This document shows positions 1-6,775 of a stretch of DNA of 49,747 nucleotides, piece after piece; the first letter of the stretch is position 1; each line of letters opens with the position of its first letter. Source of the DNA: Rikenellaceae bacterium (GTDB lineage: Bacteria > Bacteroidota > Bacteroidia > Bacteroidales > Rikenellaceae); NCBI GenBank assembly GCA_017463585.1, contig JAFTOX010000011.1, positions 1-49,747 on the forward strand, in the 5' to 3' direction. The translations under genes were made by a program, and so were the position numbers. The notes under the pieces are model-generated. The model ran no database searches. It had not been told where the DNA came from and saw only the letters and a list, made by a program, of their open reading frames with translations.

Positions 1-78
1 AGCAAAAATTTATAGAAACTCCGAATTTTGGCAGAAAACTATTTTGCTGTCCGTCAAACTCTGTGTCGAAAAAATCGT

Positions 79-86
79 TACCTTTG
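79..86 (+). promoter_or_regulatory. Bacteroidetes -7 promoter box for the helicase gene
   Basis: TACCTTTG matches TAnnTTTG exactly. Transcription would begin near position 92, which argues that translation of the helicase starts at the ATG at 104 or 125 and not at the TTG at 44. I see no clear -33 element. Confidence 0.45.
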
Positions 87-124
87 GGGTAAAATTGATT
101 GTAATGTTGAATCCTCGTGAAAAT

Positions 125-2863
125 ATGGTTGTGATTGACGGTCAGATAAAGACCGCCAATATTTTACACATATCTACTAATAGTAGAATGAACGGATACG
201 ACATTGTATTTAACAAAACAACACGCAAGACATTCTCATACGGTCGTAACAGAGCAATGTGGCTCACTAATCCTGTTATTTTTGATCCACAACATTGTCA
301 TATCTATCACAACGGTAGGCAACTATGGCCATTGGCTTATATTGCCGCATTCCAGCGAGGTTTCTCTAAATACTGGTATGTAGAATATCCGAATGGAGCA
401 TACGCCAATTATTTGGGAGAGGAGATTAGTTTTGTGAAATCGTGTTTGGAAGACCATCAATCCAAAAGTGTATTTGAGTATCTGCGCAGTGTTGCTGCTA
501 TCAACCCATTGAAATCAGAAGATGATGGCACGCCATTGTTGTTGAGACAATATCAAGGTATCGACTTTATTGGCGATGACCGTGCAGCAGCCCCATACCT
601 CAACCCCAAGGAGTTCCAATCTCAAAAGTTTGCCCTACGACCTCTTATCTTCCCATTTGGCTGCAATGCAAGTCAGCAGAAGGCTGTTAGGGCGGCATTT
701 GAAAACCAGATAAGCATTATTCAAGGCCCTCCCGGAACGGGCAAAACGCAGACAATCCTCAACATCGTTGCCAACATCATTTTGCAGGGCAAGACGGTGA
801 TGGTTGTATCGAACAACAACTCCGCTATCGAGAATGTGGTCGAGAAGATGGAGCGCTACAATATGGGCTTTATCACTGCGATGTTGGGTAGTCGTGCAAA
901 CAAAGATGCGTTTATCGCTGCACAAGAAGCCGACAAACTTATCCCTGCCGATATCGAACAATGGCGCACAATAGAAGCAGATAAAGCAGAGTATTTGCAA
1001 AATCTCGACAGCCAATCAAAAGCCCTTGCAGATGTATTTGCAAAGCAAGAACGGTTGGCTCTCGCCCGTCAGGAGTTGGATGCGCTGAAAGTTGAGCGCA
1101 CTCACTTTGAGCAGGAGGTTGAATACAATGGAGTAATAGCCATTCGCAAATCACTCTCTTCAGCACAACTTATGACTTTGTGGAATGAGTTGCAAGCCGT
1201 TGTTGAGGGTGTAAGATATTCGGGGATATTTGCCAAACTCGTCAATGCGATTCGTGATTATAGGTTTAGGCGCAGACTGCACAAGATTTTCAACGGTGTT
1301 GCCGACAAACCAACCTTGAATGATATTGCTTCGCTTATCCCGATAGTTCAGCGCAAGTTCTACGAGGTAAAGAACTCGGAGTTAGTGGATGAAATAGCCT
1401 CATTGGAGCGTGCGTTATCGTCGTGCGATGCCTCGGCTATGATGAAACAACTGCAAGAACAGTCAATGTGCTACTTACGCAACTCGTTATATCACAAGTA
1501 CGGCAAAGAGCACGAGCGACCAATATTTGGGAACATAGTTCCCGATTTGATTAAGGAGTATCCTTTGGTGTTGAGCACCACTTTTTCTTCTCGCACCAAC
1601 TTCGACAAAGATACGGTGTTTGACTATGTGATAATGGACGAGGCTTCGCAAATCTCGGCAGAAACGGGTGCGTTGGCTCTTATGTGTGCCAAAAATGCGG
1701 TTATTGTAGGTGATTCGATGCAGTTGCCAAATGTGGTTACCGAAGAGGATAAGTTGCGTTTGCAGGCGATAGCGATGAGCTGTGGCATTGACGAGCGGTA
1801 CGATTGTGCCAAGAATAGTTTCTTGCAGTCGGTTATCAAAGTATTGCCCGATGCACCGCAAACACTACTCCGAGAGCATTATCGTTGCCATCCAAAGATT
1901 ATCAATTTCTGCAACCAAAAGTTCTATGGCGGCAAGTTGATAATTATGACCAAAGACAATGGCGAGGAGGATGTAATATCGGCAAAGCGCACTGCTGTGG
2001 GGCATCATACTCGAGGAAAGATGAATCAGCGAGAGGTTGAGGTGGTGATGCAAGAGGTGTTGCCAACCTTGCCATATCCTGATGTAGAGATAGGTATTAT
2101 CGCACCGTACAACGGTCAGGTCGATGCGCTGAACAATGCCGTTGGAGGACGGGTTGATGTCGCTACGGTGCATAAATTCCAGGGCAGGGAGAAGGATGCT
2201 ATTATTATGTCCACGGTTGATGATACGATAACCGAGTTCTCCGATGACCCCAATCTACTCAATGTTGCCATATCTCGCGCCAAGCAAAAGTTCTGCCTTG
2301 TGGTATCGGGTAATGAGCAGCCAAAAGATTGCAATATAGCCGATTTGTTGGCATATATCGAGTATAATAATTGCACGGTTACGGATAGCAATATCCACTC
2401 GATTTTCGACTTGCTATACGACCAATACACCGAGGCTCGATTGGCATATTTGAAGGAGCATAAACGCATTTCGGAGTATGATTCGGAAAATCTAACCTAT
2501 GCAATGTTGGAGCAGATAATTGAGGGGAACACCGAGTTCTGCCATTTGGGTATTGTTTGCCATCAGCCATTGCGACAGCTCCTGCGTGATGTGTCGTTGC
2601 TTTCGGATGACGAAAGAACTTATGCGTTGCATCCAAAAACGCATATCGATTTTCTACTCTACAACCGAGTAAGCAAGCAACCGGTACTCGCAATTGAAAC
2701 GGACGGCTACCAGCACCATAAAGTGGGTACGACACAATCGGTGCGTGATGAAAAGAAAAACCACATCCTTGCCACATACGGTATCCCATTGTTGCGACTC
2801 TCAACTATCGGCAGCAACGAGCGTCAGCAGGTGGAAAGTGCGTTAAGAGGAGAGGTAAATTAG
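125..2863 (+). CDS. SF1 helicase with C-terminal PD-(D/E)XK-like nuclease domain
   Basis: Large AAA_11/AAA_12-type superfamily 1 helicase. Walker A GPPGTGKT lies at about residues 201-208, Walker B DEASQ at about 505-509, followed by GDSMQLP (motif III), VHKFQGREKD (about 682) and NVAISRAK (about 713). The segment between the Walker motifs is long and helical. The C-terminus (about 835-905) has the pattern IDFLLY, then IETDGYQHH, then DEKKNHIL, typical of the Vsr/DUF2726 branch of PD-(D/E)XK nucleases, so a helicase-nuclease fusion is likely. I chose ATG 125 because the -7 box at 79-86 makes upstream starts unlikely; ATG 104 is an alternative and the frame is open back to a TTG at 44. The gene lies in an accessory region near a type I restriction operon, so a defence role is plausible. 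That role is inference. Confidence 0.8.
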   Translation: MVVIDGQIKTANILHISTNSRMNGYDIVFNKTTRKTFSYGRNRAMWLTNPVIFDPQHCHIYHNGRQLWPLAYIAAFQRGFSKYWYVEYPNGAYANYLGEEISFVKSCLEDHQSKSVFEYLRSVAAINPLKSEDDGTPLLLRQYQGIDFIGDDRAAAPYLNPKEFQSQKFALRPLIFPFGCNASQQKAVRAAFENQISIIQGPPGTGKTQTILNIVANIILQGKTVMVVSNNNSAIENVVEKMERYNMGFITAMLGSRANKDAFIAAQEADKLIPADIEQWRTIEADKAEYLQNLDSQSKALADVFAKQERLALARQELDALKVERTHFEQEVEYNGVIAIRKSLSSAQLMTLWNELQAVVEGVRYSGIFAKLVNAIRDYRFRRRLHKIFNGVADKPTLNDIASLIPIVQRKFYEVKNSELVDEIASLERALSSCDASAMMKQLQEQSMCYLRNSLYHKYGKEHERPIFGNIVPDLIKEYPLVLSTTFSSRTNFDKDTVFDYVIMDEASQISAETGALALMCAKNAVIVGDSMQLPNVVTEEDKLRLQAIAMSCGIDERYDCAKNSFLQSVIKVLPDAPQTLLREHYRCHPKIINFCNQKFYGGKLIIMTKDNGEEDVISAKRTAVGHHTRGKMNQREVEVVMQEVLPTLPYPDVEIGIIAPYNGQVDALNNAVGGRVDVATVHKFQGREKDAIIMSTVDDTITEFSDDPNLLNVAISRAKQKFCLVVSGNEQPKDCNIADLLAYIEYNNCTVTDSNIHSIFDLLYDQYTEARLAYLKEHKRISEYDSENLTYAMLEQIIEGNTEFCHLGIVCHQPLRQLLRDVSLLSDDERTYALHPKTHIDFLLYNRVSKQPVLAIETDGYQHHKVGTTQSVRDEKKNHILATYGIPLLRLSTIGSNERQQVESALRGEVN

Positions 2864-2904
2864 TGGCATACATCTTGAACGATTCGGAATAAAAACAGAG
2901 CGAT

Positions 2905-3540
2905 ATGAAAAAGATTGTGATTGTGGATGGTGGTCCGCGAAAGAATATGAATACCGCACAGCTGTTGCAGCGAGTTGCCGAGGGTGTGAAGTCGGTTGGC
3001 GGAGATATTGAGGTGAAAACAGTACGCCTCTACGACATTGATTATAAGGGTTGTATGTCGTGTATGGCTTGCAAACTCAAAGGCAAGGCATCGAACATCT
3101 GCCGCTTTCGGGATGCGCTCTCGCCCCTCTTGGACGAGATTGCTGAGGCTGACGGCTTGGTGCTCGGCTCGCCCATCTATTTCGGCGAGGTTACGGGCAA
3201 GATGCGTGCCTTCTTGGAGCGTCTGGCGTTCCCGTGGCTATCGTACAACGATTACAGCCTGACCGCGCCAAAGCGTATGCCTGTGGTGCTTGTCGAGACG
3301 ATGAACGGTCTGCCTGAACGCAACAACAGCAACCATTTCGGCACAATGGAGTGGTGCCTCACAACCGCCCTCGGTGAGATAGAACGCATCATCGGCTACA
3401 ACACTTGCCAGGTGGCGAAATACGACAATTACGAACTCGGCAGCTTCTCCGAGGAGGCAAAGCACGCTTGGCGCGATGCCCATTGGGAGGAGGACTTGCA
3501 AAAGGCCTACGATGCCGGTCGCAAGATGGCGGAGCTGTAA
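2905..3540 (+). CDS. flavodoxin-like NAD(P)H-dependent oxidoreductase
   Basis: The 211-residue protein has the flavodoxin-like fold of the FMN reductase/iron-sulfur flavoprotein family. The N-terminal GGPRKNMNTAQLL is the FMN phosphate loop, and GSPIYFGEVTGKMRAFLER near residues 92-110 is the second flavin-binding segment. Between them GCMSCMACK carries closely spaced cysteines, a pattern seen in iron-sulfur flavoproteins and multimeric flavodoxin reductases. It probably moves electrons from NAD(P)H to a quinone or other small acceptor; the substrate cannot be read from sequence. It starts 42 bp after the helicase. Its base composition is closer to the core genes than that of the AT-rich genes after it. 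A strong terminator follows. Confidence 0.8.
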   Translation: MKKIVIVDGGPRKNMNTAQLLQRVAEGVKSVGGDIEVKTVRLYDIDYKGCMSCMACKLKGKASNICRFRDALSPLLDEIAEADGLVLGSPIYFGEVTGKMRAFLERLAFPWLSYNDYSLTAPKRMPVVLVETMNGLPERNNSNHFGTMEWCLTTALGEIERIIGYNTCQVAKYDNYELGSFSEEAKHAWRDAHWEEDLQKAYDAGRKMAEL

Positions 3541-3562
3541 GGGTGTTGTAGTTTGGCGATAG

Positions 3563-3596
3563 AGAGAAAAAGTTTCGGCTTTTTCTCTTTTTTTCT
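3563..3596 (+). terminator. rho-independent terminator after the flavodoxin-like gene
   Basis: A perfect 10-bp stem (AGAGAAAAAG/CTTTTTCTCT) with loop TTTCGG is followed by a T run. The same 26-base hairpin occurs again at 6491-6516 after the alcohol dehydrogenase gene. Confidence 0.75.
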
Positions 3597-3626
3597 TTCT
3601 AATTGTCAGAAGTTGTCAAAAACTTG

Positions 3627-3660
3627 GGGTTACTTTGTCGCAAAGTAACCCTTAAATTTG
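3627..3660 (+). promoter_or_regulatory. perfect 11-bp palindrome next to a -7 box
   Basis: GGGTTACTTTG and CAAAGTAACCC form an 11-bp perfect inverted repeat around a TCG loop (3627-3651). TAAATTTG at 3653-3660 fits the TAnnTTTG box. The palindrome fills the space just upstream of the box, so it could be an operator or the last part of a termination signal. A related hairpin is at 35325-35349. Confidence 0.4.
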
Positions 3661-3666
3661 TTTGTT

Positions 3667-3798
3667 ATGTCACTTTGGGATTGGCTGCTTGCAGCGTGGA
3701 TTTATGAGGAGGTGTTCGATAATGACTCGGACACTACCTCGCATAACAACACTTGCGACTATGATTCACCATACGATTACGACGGCGATTATGGTTAA
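3667..3798 (+). CDS. small acidic protein, function unknown
   Basis: A 43-codon reading frame. The N-terminal half is hydrophobic and tryptophan-rich (MSLWDWLLAAWIYEEVF) and the rest is dominated by Asp, Tyr and Asn, ending YDYDGDYG. It follows a TAnnTTTG box and a palindrome so closely that its message would be nearly leaderless. I do not recognise it. Small amphipathic acidic proteins occur in mobile and defence regions, but no function can be assigned. It may be only a chance reading frame. Confidence 0.3.
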   Translation: MSLWDWLLAAWIYEEVFDNDSDTTSHNNTCDYDSPYDYDGDYG

Positions 3799-3836
3799 TA
3801 ATAGTATTACATATAATGCGTTTGCCAAATTATATT

Positions 3837-3844
3837 TAACTTTG
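3837..3844 (+). promoter_or_regulatory. -7 promoter box for the membrane protein/MBL pair
   Basis: TAACTTTG matches TAnnTTTG and lies 27 bp before the ATG at 3872. It probably drives 3872-4468 and 4471-5400, which are separated by 2 bp. Confidence 0.5.
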
Positions 3845-3871
3845 TAAGAAAGATGTCAATATTCTACAAAT

Positions 3872-4468
3872 ATGAAATTTAATTATTACGATACACTTGT
3901 CAATCTGGTTCTTGGATACCTGTTGTTATTTCTTATAATAGCAGTAGAAAAAATTGAGTATATAGAGAGTTTCTCTATTGCATATATTGCGGCCGGATTT
4001 GTCCTTGGATATTTTATCAATGCATTAAGTAGCATTGTAGAACCTATTTATTTTTGGACTTTCGGAGGAAAACCTTCCGTGAAGATTTTTAGAATAAATA
4101 AAAACTGTGAATATTCGGGAATAAAAACGGTGCCTTTTTATGAAACTCAAAAGGCCATAAACTACTTAAAAGAGGAAAATGAAAATGATAATGAAAATAA
4201 GTGGTTCGAAATCGCCACAAGAACTATCGGGAATAATAAAGATTCTCGAGTTCCTACATTCAATGAACACTATGCGTTTTCGAGAGTTATGCTCACTTTT
4301 ATTATTATAAGCATAGCGATATTGATTTCCCGATATTATAGTTGTTGGCAGTTTTATGTTATATCTATTCCCATGCTGACCATCGCTTGGTATAGATGTA
4401 AAATGCGAGGATATTATTATGCAAGGGAGGTTCTTAAAGAGTATATAAACATTAAAGAGAATAAATAA
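3872..4468 (+). CDS. multi-pass membrane protein, function unknown
   Basis: The 198-residue protein has two N-terminal hydrophobic segments (about 10-27 and 35-55), a polar middle domain (about 65-135) with KEENENDNENKWFE, and two further hydrophobic segments near 140-180. A basic tail ends in IKENK. The middle domain is predicted to be cytoplasmic. No family is recognised. The gene is AT-rich, unlike the flavodoxin-like and alcohol dehydrogenase genes around it, and stops 2 bp before a metallo-beta-lactamase gene, so the two are almost certainly co-transcribed. A membrane anchor or effector acting with the hydrolase is a reasonable guess only. Confidence 0.75.
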   Translation: MKFNYYDTLVNLVLGYLLLFLIIAVEKIEYIESFSIAYIAAGFVLGYFINALSSIVEPIYFWTFGGKPSVKIFRINKNCEYSGIKTVPFYETQKAINYLKEENENDNENKWFEIATRTIGNNKDSRVPTFNEHYAFSRVMLTFIIISIAILISRYYSCWQFYVISIPMLTIAWYRCKMRGYYYAREVLKEYINIKENK

Positions 4469-4470
4469 GT

Positions 4471-5400
4471 ATGAAATTGATTATATTTGATGTAGGAAAT
4501 GCCTTTTGTTCGTTGGTGTCAAGTCCAAATGGCTACGGATTAATGGTGGATTGCGGATCAAACGAGGATAAAGAGAATCCCGTAGATGCAATTTATCGAT
4601 ATAGAAATTGGTTGCAACTCAGGAGTTATGTTACTCGCCAAGGAATGTCATATCCCTTGGGGCTTTTACATATAACACACCCTGATGAAGATCACGTAAG
4701 GAATGCAGTAAGAATAAAGAAAGAACTGACTCCATACTTAATGCATAAAACGAAGTGGGAAGAATTCCCTGATGGGACAGACATCTACAATGAGTATAGA
4801 ACTCTTCTTGATAATTGTTATAGGGGTTCTAACCCTGAAGCTATCGATTGGGGGTTTGACATCAATAAAACATTTTCTATACCCATAGAAGTTGTGCGAA
4901 ACAATCCTAAACTGAAAGATAAAGTTCGCAACAACTCCAGCATTTTGAGATATATAGCATATAATGGTGTTAAAGTGTTATTTACCGGTGATCTTGAATC
5001 TGCTGGCTGGGAGTGGTTGATTGCGCACGATCAAGATTTTGTACAGACAATAAAATATGGTGTTGATATTTTAATTGCCCCACATCATGGACATAAATCT
5101 GGTTTCCCAAAAGCATTGTTTGATGTCATCGGAAATGTAAAAATGGTTATTCACTCCAAGGACTCCGAAGCTGGCAAAGATGGAACAGATGTAGCCACTC
5201 AATACAGCAATTATGCTTGCGGTGCCGTATATAATGTTATAAACGGAACTCCACGTGAAGGCAAAGTATTAACAACAAGAAGCAATGGCAATATATGCAT
5301 TGAGATTAAAGACAGAGCCTTTGATGTTTGGACAGAACAAGCATCTTTTAATCACACGCCGTTATACCAAACAAATGTTAATGTAACAAATAGAATATAA
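4471..5400 (+). CDS. ComEC/Rec2-like metallo-beta-lactamase-fold hydrolase
   Basis: The 309-residue protein starts MKLIIFDVGNAFCSL, like the DVGQGD strand of ComEC-type metallo-beta-lactamase domains. The metal-binding signature is THPDEDH (H70, D72, D74, H75), the HxDxDH variant. FTGD (near residue 172) and APHHGHKSGFP (about 208) supply further ligands. There are no membrane segments or signal peptide, so it should be a cytoplasmic hydrolase. ComEC-like MBL domains are thought to act on phosphodiesters, but the substrate here is unknown. It is paired with the upstream membrane protein and is AT-rich. The alcohol dehydrogenase begins 4 bp after its stop. Confidence 0.75.
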   Translation: MKLIIFDVGNAFCSLVSSPNGYGLMVDCGSNEDKENPVDAIYRYRNWLQLRSYVTRQGMSYPLGLLHITHPDEDHVRNAVRIKKELTPYLMHKTKWEEFPDGTDIYNEYRTLLDNCYRGSNPEAIDWGFDINKTFSIPIEVVRNNPKLKDKVRNNSSILRYIAYNGVKVLFTGDLESAGWEWLIAHDQDFVQTIKYGVDILIAPHHGHKSGFPKALFDVIGNVKMVIHSKDSEAGKDGTDVATQYSNYACGAVYNVINGTPREGKVLTTRSNGNICIEIKDRAFDVWTEQASFNHTPLYQTNVNVTNRI

Positions 5401-5404
5401 ACCT

Positions 5405-6439
5405 ATGCTCGCCTACACCTACATATCCCCCTGCAAATTCGAGTTGATCGACAAGTCGAAGCCCGAGTTACAAGGGCCACGTGATGCCATTGTGCGCATT
5501 ACGCTCGGCAGTATCTGCACCAGCGACCTGCATATCAAGCACGGCAGTGTGTCGCGTGCCGTTCCGGGCATTACCGTTGGCCACGAGATGGTTGGCGTTG
5601 TTGAGGAGGTTGGCTCTGAGGTGCGCACCGTCAAGGAGGGCGACCGTGTGACGGTCAATGTGGAGACCTTTTGTGGCGAGTGTTTCTTCTGCAAAAATGG
5701 CTTCGTGAACAACTGCACCGACCCCAATGGCGGTTGGGCGCTCGGCTGTCGCATTGATGGCGGGCAGGCGGAGTATGTGCGTGTGCCGTATGCCGACCAG
5801 GGCCTCAACCGCATCCCCGACAGCGTGAGCGACGAGCAGACGTTGCTGGTGGGCGATGTGCTGGCAACGGGATTTTGGGCGGCACGAATTTCGGAGATTA
5901 AGCCCGACGACACGGTGCTGATTATCGGCGCGGGACCTACGGGGATTTGCACACTGCTCTGCGTGATGTTGAAGCAGCCGAAGCATATCATCGTGTGCGA
6001 GAAATCACCCGAAAGAGCCTGTTTCGTGCACGAACACTATCCGAGCGTGGAAGTTGTTGCACCGGAGGATTGCATCGCCACAGTGCGCCAAAAATGCGCG
6101 CGTGGAGGTGCTGATGTGGTGTTGGAGGTTGCAGGTGCGGAGGATACCTTCCGCCTGGCGTGGGAGTGCGCTCGCCCAAATGCGATTGTGACGATTGTGG
6201 CACTATACGATAAGCCGCAAATGCAGCCACTGCCCGAGATGTACGGCAAGAATCTGACCTTCAAGACGGGCGGCGTGGACGGCTGCGATTGTGCAGAGAT
6301 TTTGAGCCTCATCAAGGCTGGCAAGATTGATACCACGCCTCTGATTACCCATCGCTACAAACTCGCCGACATCGACAAGGCGTACCACCTATTTGAGAAT
6401 AAGTTAGATGGGGTTATTAAGGTGGCGGTGGAGCCGTAA
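5405..6439 (+). CDS. zinc-dependent medium-chain alcohol dehydrogenase
   Basis: The 344-residue member of the MDR superfamily oxidises an alcohol or polyol with NAD(P). Catalytic zinc ligands fit C38 and the GHE motif at H60-E61. The structural zinc lobe is C90, C93, C96 and C104 (CGECFFCKNGFVNNC). The Rossmann motif GAGPTG is at 175-180. The length is typical. The family includes threonine, sorbitol and secondary-alcohol dehydrogenases, and the substrate is not clear. It begins 4 bp after the metallo-beta-lactamase stop but is visibly richer in G and C, so this junction probably joins DNA of different origin. The terminator after it is identical to the one after the flavodoxin-like gene. Confidence 0.88.
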   Translation: MLAYTYISPCKFELIDKSKPELQGPRDAIVRITLGSICTSDLHIKHGSVSRAVPGITVGHEMVGVVEEVGSEVRTVKEGDRVTVNVETFCGECFFCKNGFVNNCTDPNGGWALGCRIDGGQAEYVRVPYADQGLNRIPDSVSDEQTLLVGDVLATGFWAARISEIKPDDTVLIIGAGPTGICTLLCVMLKQPKHIIVCEKSPERACFVHEHYPSVEVVAPEDCIATVRQKCARGGADVVLEVAGAEDTFRLAWECARPNAIVTIVALYDKPQMQPLPEMYGKNLTFKTGGVDGCDCAEILSLIKAGKIDTTPLITHRYKLADIDKAYHLFENKLDGVIKVAVEP

Positions 6440-6490
6440 CATATATTTCGCCAGATTTCAGGAGATAAGTGAACTTTTGTTTGCGAGAGA

Positions 6491-6520
6491 AGAGAAAAAG
6501 TTTCGGCTTTTTCTCTTTTT
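6491..6520 (+). terminator. rho-independent terminator after the alcohol dehydrogenase
   Basis: The stem AGAGAAAAAG/CTTTTTCTCT with loop TTTCGG and a T tail is identical to the hairpin at 3563-3588. Confidence 0.75.
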
Positions 6521-6536
6521 GTATTATAATATTTTA

Positions 6537-6544
6537 TAACTTTG
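6537..6544 (+). promoter_or_regulatory. -7 promoter box of the type I restriction operon
   Basis: TAACTTTG in an AT-rich stretch directly after a terminator fits TAnnTTTG. It places the transcription start near 6551, which favours ATG 6570 for the regulator. Confidence 0.55.
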
Positions 6545-6569
6545 TAAACAAATGGAAACAAGTATTAAT

Positions 6570-6773
6570 ATGGATAAGCCCAAAAATCGCATAAAAGAGG
6601 TGCTCGAAGAGCGCGGAATCAAACAAACATGGCTTGCAGAACGACTTGGCAAGAGTTTCTGCATTGTAAACTCTTATGTTTGCAATCGTCGCCAACCAAG
6701 CCTAGAAGTTCTCTTCGAGATAGCCAAAATATTGAATGTTGATCCCAAAGATTTAATTGCGAATAAGGAATAA
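6570..6773 (+). CDS. XRE-family transcriptional regulator of the restriction operon
   Basis: Small single-domain helix-turn-helix protein (67 aa from ATG 6570; ATG 6552 would add 6 residues). The sequence runs RIKEVLEERGIKQTWLAERL, then SYVCNRRQPSLEVLFEIAKI and ends with LNVDPKDLI, the classic five-helix Cro/C1 fold. It ends 2 bp before hsdM and is the first gene after the promoter. This is the usual place of a controller protein that times methylase and nuclease expression. Autoregulation at 6521-6570 is likely but not shown; I see no clear operator repeat there. Confidence 0.85.
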   Translation: MDKPKNRIKEVLEERGIKQTWLAERLGKSFCIVNSYVCNRRQPSLEVLFEIAKILNVDPKDLIANKE

Positions 6774-6775
6774 TT

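Noticed and set aside
3662..3847. 61-codon plus-strand frame overlapping the small acidic ORF
   Set aside because: It is in a different frame with a poor composition; the 3667-3798 frame is the more protein-like of the two, though weak.
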